Assembly: GCF_026586805.1 (NCBI RefSeq)
Contig: NZ_JAPFHA010000004.1
Span: 186,001 to 250,000 of the forward strand
From: Niveibacterium sp. 24ML
Lineage (GTDB): Bacteria > Pseudomonadota > Gammaproteobacteria > Burkholderiales > Rhodocyclaceae
Length of the DNA stretch: 64,000 nt
Reading direction: 5' to 3'
The notes under the pieces were generated by a model, which saw only the letters and a program-made list of their open reading frames with translations, had not been told where the DNA came from and did not search any database. The position numbers and the translations under genes are program-made. Positions 57,006 through 64,000 of this stretch are shown piece after piece. Position 1 is the first letter of the stretch; every line of letters begins with the position of its first letter.

Positions 57006-58802
57006 TTAGGGCTTCGGGTCCGCGGTCATATCCGCAGGCGGGACAAACTGCTTCTTGTAGATCAGTGGCGGGTAGCCCTCGTCATCGGGCACACGCGGCG
57101 GCATCGTGTCTTCCATCGTTTCAAACATCGAGCGGCTGGGCAGGATCACGTTATTGTCCCGCGCATACTGATCCCATAGCGCCACCATCGCCTTCACCTT
57201 GTCGGGGCGTTCGGCCGCCAGGTTCTTGCGCTCGGACGGGTCGTTCGCCAGGTTGAACAGCTCCCAGCTCTCGGTGCCGAAGGGTTTGTATTGCCAGCGG
57301 ATCTTCCATTCGCCTTGTCGCACCGCATGGTTGCCGAAGACTTCCCAGGCCAGGTAGTCGGTGTCGGTGCGCGGCGAATCCGCCTTGCCGGCCAGTACCG
57401 GCCCCCAGGACTTGCCGATCAGCGGCGGCAGCTTCTTCCCGTCCTTGCTCTCCGGATAGGTGGTGCCAGCAACCTCCAGCATGGTCGGCACGATGTCCGC
57501 CACATGCATCACGCCATGGTTGATGCTGCCCTTCTGGCGTTTGACCAGCGGGCCGCTGACGATCAGGCCATTGCGCACGCCACCTTCGGCCATCCAGCCC
57601 TTGTACTGGCTGAACGGGGTCATCGATACCTGCGCCCACATGGGGCCGTAGGAGGGATAGGAGCCGGGCTCGCCCCATGCGTTCGGGTCGGTCTGCGACC
57701 AGTTGATGGCCGCGAAAAGGAAGTCGCGTGATCCGGGTGAGCCCGCAATCATCTTGAGCAGATCGGTCCCCTCGGCGCCGTTGTCACCGAAGACCAGGAA
57801 GATCGTGTTCTCGTATTCGCCGATTTCCTTGAGGTGGTTGATCAAGCGGCCAACATGGTGGTCGAGGTTCTCGACCATGCCGGCGTAGAGCTCCATCTTC
57901 TTGCCCATGATCGCTCGGGCTGCCGGCGCGAGCACGATCGGGTCCGGCAAGAACCACATGCGTTCGGCAAGCTTCGTTCCCGCCGGCATGATGCCCAGCT
58001 CGATCTGACGCTTCAGGCGCTCCTGCCGTACCGCATCCCAACCCTTGTCGTACTCGCCCACATGGCGGTTGCGCCACTCCGGCGGCAGGTGCAAGGGGTC
58101 ATGCGGGGCCTGGTGAGACACATACGCAAAGAAGGGTTTGCCATCACCGTGGTTCGCATCGATGAAGCTGATGAGCTTGTCCGTGTAGGTCTTCGTTGCG
58201 TAGTAGTCTTTCGGCAGCTCTTTGAGGTAGCGGCCATCTTCGGTGAAGACCGACTTGGGTGAGGCGGCCGTGAAGTTGGTCATGTCCCAGTAGCTGCCGG
58301 CACCGTCAAGCAGCGTGAAGTCGCGCTCGAAGCCCCGCGCCGCGGGGATCAGGTTGGGCGCCTTGCCCAGATGCCACTTGCCGGCCATGTAGGTGTGATA
58401 GCCGGCGGCTTTGAGCAGTTGCGGCAGCGTGACGACCTGATCGTTCAGGTAGCCCTCGTAGCCGGGCACGCCGCGCTGATTCGGCGCCGTAAACTCATCC
58501 ATGTTGCCCATGCCGTTCCGGTGCGTATCAACGCCGGTGAGCAGCATGGAGCGCGTGGGCGAGCTGGTCGCATGCGTGTAGAAGTTGGTGAAGCGCACGC
58601 CATCGTTGGCGAGGGCGTCGAGGTTAGGGGTTTTGATCTCGCTGCCGAACGACCCCATGTCGGCATAGCCCAGGTCGTCACCGAGAATAATCACAATGTT
58701 GGGCCGCTTGGTTTGCGCCTGGGCCTGCGCCTGGGCGGGCGCCGGGGCAGCAAACAACGCCGCAATGGTTGCGGCGATCACGGTCATGGATGCTCTTTTC
58801 AT
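57006..58802 (-). CDS. Exported arylsulfatase, Ser-type
   Basis: This 598-residue enzyme should hydrolyse sulfate esters in the periplasm. A signal peptide ends in a Gln-Ala run (APAQAQAQAQTK). The metal-binding start is PNIVIILGDDLGYADMGSFG, and the active-site signature S80-S-P-T-R84 in HATSSPTRSMLLTG has Ser, not Cys, as the formylglycine precursor. SHQAPHDPLHLP and FGDNGAEG supply other active-site residues. A GGAGAG site precedes the ATG. A Ser-type sulfatase needs a radical-SAM maturase, and that gene lies directly upstream. Confidence 0.94.
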   Translation of the reverse strand: MKRASMTVIAATIAALFAAPAPAQAQAQAQTKRPNIVIILGDDLGYADMGSFGSEIKTPNLDALANDGVRFTNFYTHATSSPTRSMLLTGVDTHRNGMGNMDEFTAPNQRGVPGYEGYLNDQVVTLPQLLKAAGYHTYMAGKWHLGKAPNLIPAARGFERDFTLLDGAGSYWDMTNFTAASPKSVFTEDGRYLKELPKDYYATKTYTDKLISFIDANHGDGKPFFAYVSHQAPHDPLHLPPEWRNRHVGEYDKGWDAVRQERLKRQIELGIMPAGTKLAERMWFLPDPIVLAPAARAIMGKKMELYAGMVENLDHHVGRLINHLKEIGEYENTIFLVFGDNGAEGTDLLKMIAGSPGSRDFLFAAINWSQTDPNAWGEPGSYPSYGPMWAQVSMTPFSQYKGWMAEGGVRNGLIVSGPLVKRQKGSINHGVMHVADIVPTMLEVAGTTYPESKDGKKLPPLIGKSWGPVLAGKADSPRTDTDYLAWEVFGNHAVRQGEWKIRWQYKPFGTESWELFNLANDPSERKNLAAERPDKVKAMVALWDQYARDNNVILPSRSMFETMEDTMPPRVPDDEGYPPLIYKKQFVPPADMTADPKP

Positions 58803-59011
58803 ATGCTCTCCAATCAAGTTATACAGCCCGCCGCTTGGGAGCTGCGGCAACTTCCCGCGCGAAACCATTTCAGCGCTGGCGGGCATTCAAGTGCTTGGGC
58901 AAGATCAAGAAAACACGCCAGCAATCGACCTTGTGTCAGCCGCTTCTTTCCGCTCGCCCAAGCGATGCGGGGAAGAGGCCAGTCGAGGGGCGCCAGTACG
59001 AGCTTCTTCTT

Positions 59012-60310
59012 TCAACCTCCTCGTGATCGGCGCAGGCTCGCCGAGACTTGTTGAAGGATCTTCGGCATATCGCGCTGGATATGCGCATAGAAGTGCTTCA
59101 AGCCCGGGCAGAGGTAGTTCAAGCCCGGCTCGCCTGAGGGCGTTCGCACCAGCCGGTTCTTGGGGCATTCGCCCCAGCACAGCTTGAGGTAGCTGCACTG
59201 CCGGCAGTACTCCGGCAGGGTGTCGCGCTTGGCGAAGCCAAACTTCTGCTGCGGTGCCGAGTAGGCCATGTCACCCCAATGGGTGTCGGCGATGTTGCCC
59301 AGCCGGTACTCGGGATAGACATAGTGGTCACACGAGAAGACGTCGCCGTTGTGTTCGACCGCCAGCGCCTTGCCGCAGAACTCGGCGGTGACGCAGCGCT
59401 GTGCAGGCATGCCGAGCGACTGCGCCACCACGTTCTCGAAAAGGTCGATATGCACCTTGCCGTAATCGTGTGCGTACCAGTCGTCCCAGACTGCGCTCAG
59501 GAAGCTGCCCCAGTCTTCCGCCGCGACCGACCAGTCGGTGACGATCGAATCTTCGGCGCCGGGGCTGGCGCGTGGGGTGCCGACCACCGGCAAGCGGTCC
59601 CGGTCCCAGTGCTGTGGCGCCACGCTGTCGAAGCCTTGCGGTTCGACGCATGACATGAACTGCACACGTTTCGCGCCGAGCTCGCGGGTCAGGAAGCGGT
59701 AGACCTCCAGTGGCTGCTTTGCATTCTCGCGATTGACCACGCACATCGCGACAAACGGCACGCCGTGTTGCTGCAACAACTTCGCGGCAGCGACCACCTT
59801 GTCGTGCGTCGATGCGCCGCCTTTCGTGAAGCGATAGCGGTCGTGCAGGGCCTTGGGGCCGTCGCAGCTCAGGCCGACGAGAAATCCGTGCTGCCGCAGG
59901 AAGGCCGCCCAATCGGCGTCGAGCAGGGTGCCGTTGGTCTGCAGATCGTTTTCGATGCGCTGGCCCGGCTTCTTGTAGCGTGCCTGCAGGGCCACCACCT
60001 TGCGGAAGAATTCGAGCCCGAGAATCGTTGGCTCGCCCCCCTGCCAGCTGAAGACGACTTCTTCGCCCGTCTGTGCCTCGATGTACTGACGAATGTGTTC
60101 TTCGAGCAGTTGGTCCACCATGCGCGGCTGCTTTGGCTGGCCGAGCAAGGTCTCCTTGTGCAGGTAGTAGCAGTAAGGGCAGTCGAGATTGCACAGCGAA
60201 CCGATCGGCTTGACCATCGCATGAAAGCGATACCCCGCGCCGGCTGGCCGCGGGGCCTGCTCGGGGCGGGCCTTCATCATCACAATCGCTTGAGTCTGCC
60301 TTTGCGTCAT
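59012..60310 (-). CDS. Anaerobic sulfatase-maturating radical SAM enzyme (anSME)
   Basis: The 432-residue enzyme converts the active-site Ser or Cys of sulfatases to formylglycine in the cytoplasm without oxygen. The radical-SAM cluster motif is C40-NLD-C44-PY-C47, followed by FSWQGGEPTILGLEFF. The C-terminal SPASM region has Cys in CVTAEFCGKALAVEHNGDVFS, YCRQCSYLKLCWGECPKNR and YLCPGLKHFY, which fits two auxiliary [4Fe-4S] clusters. It lies 209 bases upstream of the Ser-type sulfatase on the same strand, its obvious substrate. Confidence 0.94.
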   Translation of the reverse strand: MTQRQTQAIVMMKARPEQAPRPAGAGYRFHAMVKPIGSLCNLDCPYCYYLHKETLLGQPKQPRMVDQLLEEHIRQYIEAQTGEEVVFSWQGGEPTILGLEFFRKVVALQARYKKPGQRIENDLQTNGTLLDADWAAFLRQHGFLVGLSCDGPKALHDRYRFTKGGASTHDKVVAAAKLLQQHGVPFVAMCVVNRENAKQPLEVYRFLTRELGAKRVQFMSCVEPQGFDSVAPQHWDRDRLPVVGTPRASPGAEDSIVTDWSVAAEDWGSFLSAVWDDWYAHDYGKVHIDLFENVVAQSLGMPAQRCVTAEFCGKALAVEHNGDVFSCDHYVYPEYRLGNIADTHWGDMAYSAPQQKFGFAKRDTLPEYCRQCSYLKLCWGECPKNRLVRTPSGEPGLNYLCPGLKHFYAHIQRDMPKILQQVSASLRRSRGG

Positions 60311-60705
60311 GGGTGACTTGCTCCCTGGAGGGCGGCTTCAACGATCCGGCTTCGGCCTGGCTGCCCGGTGAGTTTCGGACAGCGCGCGCGATCGAGTTGG
60401 GCGTTGCTTTCTGGCGTCTTCACGCAACCAATCCAGTCTGCAAAACGCGCTGAAACAGTGCTTGCGCAGCACCCGCTGAGGTGGCGGCTACATTGATGAG
60501 GGCCGGCCGGCGGTTGTGATGGCGCGGAGCGCATGCACGTAACCTCGCTGCGGCCAGTTACGCGCTCGGTCATCACAGGTCTGCCTGGCGGCGGCAGCGA
60601 TCGGCGCTGCATCCTTGGCTGGCCGATGCGCGGGCGTTCAAAGCCCCCCGCGGACCAAGCTGTGCGGGGCGCTTTCGCTGGCAGTGCAGTGGTGTGGCCA
60701 GGCAT
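60311..60705. other. Intergenic region between the maturase and the DUF2252 gene
   Basis: These 395 bases hold an imperfect hairpin at 60640-60675 (AAAGCCCCCCGC / GCGGGGCGCTTT with one mismatch) that could end transcription of the DUF2252 gene. A minus-strand open frame fills the gap exactly, but its Ser/Pro/Arg-rich composition is not protein-like. Confidence 0.5.
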
Positions 60706-62127
60706 TCAGATCTCGCTTTGCGCTTCGATGCGGCCTTCGCGGATGGCTCGGGTGAAAGCCCTGAAGTCGCTCGCGTTCTGATCGGCGTACTCGACTGCAA
60801 ATTCACCGATGGCGTCGTCGAAGCTGCGCCCGGAGCCCATGTAGCCAGCCATCATCGCGGCGTCGCCTGAGCGCGCGTGCGCTCGGGCCAATGCATGCGC
60901 GCACAGACGGCCGTAGTGCCGCAGCAGCCCTGCATCGCAGTCTTCGATGACGGCAGTGACCTTCACGTCGCGCAACTGGCGAACGTAGACGTCGCGTCCG
61001 TCTTGAGTTCGCGTCCAGCCGAGGAAGATGTCGCTTGCCGTCTGCATAAGGCGCTGACCGGCCACGACACGCTGCCCGTGGTTGGCATGCAGGCTCTTGC
61101 CCGCATACGGTTCGAGCACCGACGCGCGGGCCTCCTTGACCTGCAGGAACAAGGGGTCGTGGTCTGCCGCCATGAACAGGCACACGCCGCACACGGTACC
61201 GACGCTGCCGACGCCCACGACTTTCACCGCGTAGTCGAAGAAGTGATACCGATCGAAGAGGGTCCGAATATGCTCGGGCAAGCTCTCGCGATAGGCTGCG
61301 ATCACCGCTTTGGCGCCGGTGACGAGTCCGGGCGCCTGCTCCGCGGTCGGATGGAAGATCAGTGGCGGCTCGTCCTTGATCGTGGGCCTTAGCCCATGTT
61401 CCGAGACCAGCTTCGGATACAGGAACTCGGGGGCGGCCTTGCGCTGTGCCTCGGCGATCCGCTCGGCAGTCCGCTTGCGGATTTCCTTCTGCAGCGCAGG
61501 GTCTGCGGCGCGGTCTTCGTATCCGGCCAGGTCGATCCGGTCGTACCAGACTTCCAGCGCGCGCATCGACGCATAGTTGGCAATGCGTTCGCGGTACTCG
61601 CGCGCCACGTCGGTCGCGGCGCGGGCCGCTTCGCTGTCGGGCAGGCGAAGATGCTGGGCGGCGATCACAACGCTTGCCGCAAGGCGTTTCAGGTCCCACT
61701 CGAACGGCGCCGGGAGCGTCTCGTCGAGGTCGTTGATGTCGAAGATGATGTTGCGCTCGGGCGTGGCGAAGCCGCCGAAATTCATCAGGTGCGCATCACC
61801 GCATGCCTGGACCCGGATTCCGCTGCTCGGTGTCGTTGCCAGGTCAGCCGCCATCAGCGCGGCGGAGCCGCGATAAAAGGCAAATGCTGACGCCGCCATG
61901 CGGCCGAACCGGATCGGCACGAGTTCGGTCAGGCGCCCCACATTCGCTGCGCTCACGATGGCAACCGGGTCTTGACGGGCTTTCGGCCGCTTCCACCCTG
62001 CTTGTGATTCGCGCGGCACGGCTTCGCGCAGCGCCTTGCCCTTGGCTCGACGCTCGTCGGGCGAGAGGTAGGAAGACTCTCGTCCTGCTGCGCCGCCTGT
62101 GATCTTGTTCGTTGCGCGCTTGGACAT
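60706..62127 (-). CDS. DUF2252 family protein
   Basis: This 473-residue cytoplasmic protein belongs to DUF2252. The first half has the family segments RMAASAFAFYRGSAALMAADL and QACGDAHLMNFGGFATPERN, then IFDINDLDETLPAPFEWDLKR. The GDAHLMNFG / FDINDLDE layout resembles the catalytic HxDxxxxN and DxD parts of aminoglycoside-kinase-like folds, so a phosphotransferase activity is possible but unproven. An AGGAG site precedes the ATG, and it follows the OMP gene after 21 bases. Confidence 0.9.
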   Translation of the reverse strand: MSKRATNKITGGAAGRESSYLSPDERRAKGKALREAVPRESQAGWKRPKARQDPVAIVSAANVGRLTELVPIRFGRMAASAFAFYRGSAALMAADLATTPSSGIRVQACGDAHLMNFGGFATPERNIIFDINDLDETLPAPFEWDLKRLAASVVIAAQHLRLPDSEAARAATDVAREYRERIANYASMRALEVWYDRIDLAGYEDRAADPALQKEIRKRTAERIAEAQRKAAPEFLYPKLVSEHGLRPTIKDEPPLIFHPTAEQAPGLVTGAKAVIAAYRESLPEHIRTLFDRYHFFDYAVKVVGVGSVGTVCGVCLFMAADHDPLFLQVKEARASVLEPYAGKSLHANHGQRVVAGQRLMQTASDIFLGWTRTQDGRDVYVRQLRDVKVTAVIEDCDAGLLRHYGRLCAHALARAHARSGDAAMMAGYMGSGRSFDDAIGEFAVEYADQNASDFRAFTRAIREGRIEAQSEI

Positions 62128-62148
62128 CGTTGGATCTCCTGCTTGGCG

Positions 62149-62961
62149 CTACTTGGGAAACAGGAAGGTCAGCTGGGCTCTGAGCCCCCATCCAGTCGGG
62201 CCGTTATCCGGTGCGTCGGCCCAGTACTTGGCTGCGACGGCAAGCTGGAGAATCTGCGGCCCGATCTTCAACATTTGACCTGCCTGAACGATCAAGGGAA
62301 CCTGCCACTGCTTCCCCTTCCAATCGTAGGCCGATTCCGTGTATGCGCCGATGGTTGTGTGCGACGCGGTGGTGTAGCTGAAGAATGGTTGCAGCGTGGA
62401 GGTGTTGACGTCGTGGCGCTCGTCGTTGCCCGCGACTGACCAGATGTGGCCCACCAGCATGCCGACTGTCCATGGGCCGGTTTGCTTCAGGGCCACGCCG
62501 GTTGGCCCGACGCCCCATTTTTCTGTGCCGAGCACTTCCTGGCTGGCCGTGGGCAACAAGAGAACCGGCCCCACACCCCAGATCAGGCCGTTTGCGCTCG
62601 GAGATTTCGGCGAGAAGAAGAGGCTCGTTGTGATGTCCGAAATCCCGGACTCATTCGCTGCCGCCACCGGAAAGTCTTTCTGATCCACAAACGTGATGAG
62701 GGTCCGCGTGATCAGGTTCCAGTCTTCGTTCAAGGCGAACGGCACGACGGGCTGGGCGATGAGTTTGCTGGCCGTGGCGCCATCGTTCGCCCCGCCGTAC
62801 TCGTCATGGTTGTACTGCAGCGGCACGCTGATCAGCGATGCAACCGGGTTCGACAGTTTCTTGGCCAGTTCAGCGGCCTCGTCCTCCTGCGCCCACGCGG
62901 GCTGAGCCAGTGCCGAGGCGCTGGCCAACAGTAGAAACATCCGTCCAGAGCTGAGTTTCAT
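62149..62961 (-). CDS. Outer-membrane transporter-like protein (PF13557-like)
   Basis: This is a 270-residue protein with a signal peptide (LLLASASALAQPAWA) and a barrel-type sequence. Typical stretches are PVASLISVPLQYNHDEYGG, ITRTLITFVDQ, GVGPVLLLPTASQEVLGT and GPTGWGLRAQLTFLFPK at the end. It matches the same broad family as the channel at 55958-56959. It lies 59 bases after the VGVGAPG-repeat gene and 21 before DUF2252, so these genes are probably one operon. Confidence 0.83.
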   Translation of the reverse strand: MKLSSGRMFLLLASASALAQPAWAQEDEAAELAKKLSNPVASLISVPLQYNHDEYGGANDGATASKLIAQPVVPFALNEDWNLITRTLITFVDQKDFPVAAANESGISDITTSLFFSPKSPSANGLIWGVGPVLLLPTASQEVLGTEKWGVGPTGVALKQTGPWTVGMLVGHIWSVAGNDERHDVNTSTLQPFFSYTTASHTTIGAYTESAYDWKGKQWQVPLIVQAGQMLKIGPQILQLAVAAKYWADAPDNGPTGWGLRAQLTFLFPK

Positions 62962-63020
62962 CCTTGTCTTCCCCGTTTGCGATTCATTAATCAGCAACGC
63001 CCGAGCCGCCGACCGACGCA

Positions 63021-63416
63021 CTACCGAACCGAGCGGCGCGCCACGCCACCCACGTTGCCGGCTACGCCGGGCTGATTGATGCCGGGGTCGACCACGCCGA
63101 TACCGGGCGCGCCGACTCCGACGCCGGGCGCACCGACACCCACGTTGCCAGCCGCGCCGGGCTGATTGATGCCTGGGTCGACGACACCGACCCCGGGTGC
63201 GCCGACACCGGCGCCGGGGCTTACCCCCACACCGGGCGCGCCCACACCAACGCCGGGTGTGACTCCCACCCCCGGTGCGCCAACACCCACGCCGCGCCTC
63301 ACGCCGGGCCCTGGTGCGCCGACACCGACACCGGGGTCAACTGCGGCCGAGACGCCCGCCAGCAGCGCCAGAACGCTGCCTGCCAGGTATCTGCAAAACA
63401 AGACATTTACGCGCAT
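63021..63416 (-). CDS. Secreted elastin-like VGVGAPG-repeat protein
   Basis: This 131-residue product has a signal peptide ([15 protein letters not shown]). After it the whole chain is repeats of V-G-V-G-A-P-G with linkers VDPG, TPG and SPG. Two longer copies of PGVGVGAPG and [10 protein letters not shown][A/V]AGNVG lie near the end. The pattern recalls elastin VGVAPG, so a flexible extracellular or periplasmic chain is likely. A GGAGGT site supports translation. I know no named family; homologues may be called hypothetical. Confidence 0.75.
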   Translation of the reverse strand: MRVNVLFCRYLAGSVLALLAGVSAAVDPGVGVGAPGPGVRRGVGVGAPGVGVTPGVGVGAPGVGVSPGAGVGAPGVGVVDPGINQPGAAGNVGVGAPGVGVGAPGIGVVDPGINQPGVAGNVGGVARRSVR

Positions 63417-63460
63417 ATCCGACCTCCTTACGATGACGCGGCTGTGCTGCACAAACCGGG

Positions 63461-63955
63461 CTACTGGACGACGTACACCAGGTTGTTGCCCTGAAAGGCG
63501 GCTCGGTAATAGACGTTGCCGCACTTGTAGTACTCGATACCGTCCTTCGGTGCCGAGACACAGCCGCTGGGCAGCGCCGGCACCACCGCGCCCTTGGCGG
63601 GCGGCGTGCTTGCAGCCGCTTGTTGTTTCGCGACGGCCGCCTGTTGCTCGGCAGTTGCCGCCTGCTGCTTGGCCGTCGCAGCTTGCTGTTCGGCCACCGC
63701 CTTCTGTTGTTCTGCGGTTTGCTGTTGCTGTGCGTTGGCGCTGGCCGCCGTCGAGGCGGCCGCCGTTGTGCGCACTGCCGTGCGCCGGGCCACCCCGGCG
63801 ACCGACCAGGGGGTCGCCGGCGCACCCACCACGGCGGAGGCCGAGCGGGGCTGTACGGCAGACAGAAGCCCGCCCCCTTCGCCGCCGGCGAGCCAGAGTG
63901 CAGTGCCCGCCAGCACCAGTGCGAGCGGGCGAAGCGAAGCGATTCGATGGATCAT
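63461..63955 (-). CDS. Exported Ala/Gln-rich protein with two-Cys C-terminal domain
   Basis: The 164-residue protein has a signal segment ([18 protein letters not shown]) and an Ala/Gln-rich coiled-coil-like middle of repeated AEQQAA-AKQQAA units. The C-terminal domain of about 40 residues contains [23 protein letters not shown], here given in parts as GCVSAPKDG and YYKCGNVYY, and ends GNNLVYVVQ. The two Cys probably form a disulfide. A GAGGAG site precedes the ATG. It lies upstream of the repeat protein on the same strand; its own promoter may be beyond the window edge. Confidence 0.77.
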   Translation of the reverse strand: MIHRIASLRPLALVLAGTALWLAGGEGGGLLSAVQPRSASAVVGAPATPWSVAGVARRTAVRTTAAASTAASANAQQQQTAEQQKAVAEQQAATAKQQAATAEQQAAVAKQQAAASTPPAKGAVVPALPSGCVSAPKDGIEYYKCGNVYYRAAFQGNNLVYVVQ

Positions 63956-64000
63956 GAAGGGCTCCTCAACGTCGGTCACTGCGCCGCGCCAGGCGGCAGG

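Noticed and set aside
60307-60705. A minus-strand frame that exactly fills the gap between DUF2252 and the maturase
   Set aside because: The neat fit is tempting, but composition is Ser/Pro/Arg-rich, no ribosome site is seen and a hairpin lies inside its start.

Overview
The window looks like a chromosomal segment from a high-GC betaproteobacterium, most likely of the Rhodocyclales type. The grounds are the gene neighbourhoods: coxBA-cox11-coxC-surf1-ctaA-ctaB-sco, ftsYEX, rsmD-coaD-fdx, lolB-ispE-tRNA-Gln-prs-rplY-pth-ychF, and a CIRCE-controlled rpoH. I could run no database comparison, so the taxon is an inference. About 60 protein genes, one tRNA gene, several intrinsic terminators and several non-coding repeats can be supported. 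No rRNA, CRISPR array, prophage or intact transposase gene was seen.

Layout. 1-3.3 kb: aroQ, a TlpA-like thioredoxin and an unknown protein on the minus strand, then mpl. 3.4-11.9 kb: the aa3-type cytochrome c oxidase locus with its assembly genes (Cu delivery: Cox11, SCO; haem A synthesis: CtaA, CtaB; SURF1). It is preceded by a perfect FNR/ANR-type box. 12-15.4 kb: a FecR/DUF6600 envelope protein, then rpoH, whose promoter is covered by a perfect CIRCE. 15.8-21.4 kb: a five-gene oligopeptide ABC importer (minus strand). 21.6-27.6 kb: hemerythrin, M1 aminopeptidase coupled to an ABC exporter, and thiol peroxidase. 27.6-31 kb: an accessory patch of lower GC with a proteobacterial-style intergenic repeat, a TetR regulator divergent from a LamB-type porin, a hexamer microsatellite and a broken 5' fragment of a PfkB kinase gene. 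31-36.9 kb: outer-membrane barrel, PfkB kinase, ftsX-ftsE-ftsY, rsmD-coaD-fdx. 37-50 kb: dynamin-like GTPase, mutM, a TPR protein with lolB and ispE, tRNA-Gln, prs-rplY-pth-ychF, a diguanylate cyclase and gluQRS. 50.3-50.5 kb: a MITE-like element that ends inside the stop codon of ybaK. 51-53.9 kb: a probable ornithine-lipid pair (olsB-olsA) and an AraC regulator.

54-64 kb is the most accessory-looking part. All genes point left. They include a BamA/TamA-like barrel, a Ser-type periplasmic sulfatase with its radical-SAM maturase, two PF13557-like outer-membrane channels, a DUF2252 protein, a tiny elastin-like VGVGAPG-repeat secreted protein, and an Ala/Gln-rich secreted protein with a two-Cys C-terminal domain. 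Together they look like an envelope module for handling sulfate esters or a sulfated envelope component. That is the best candidate here for an undescribed system; its function is inference only.
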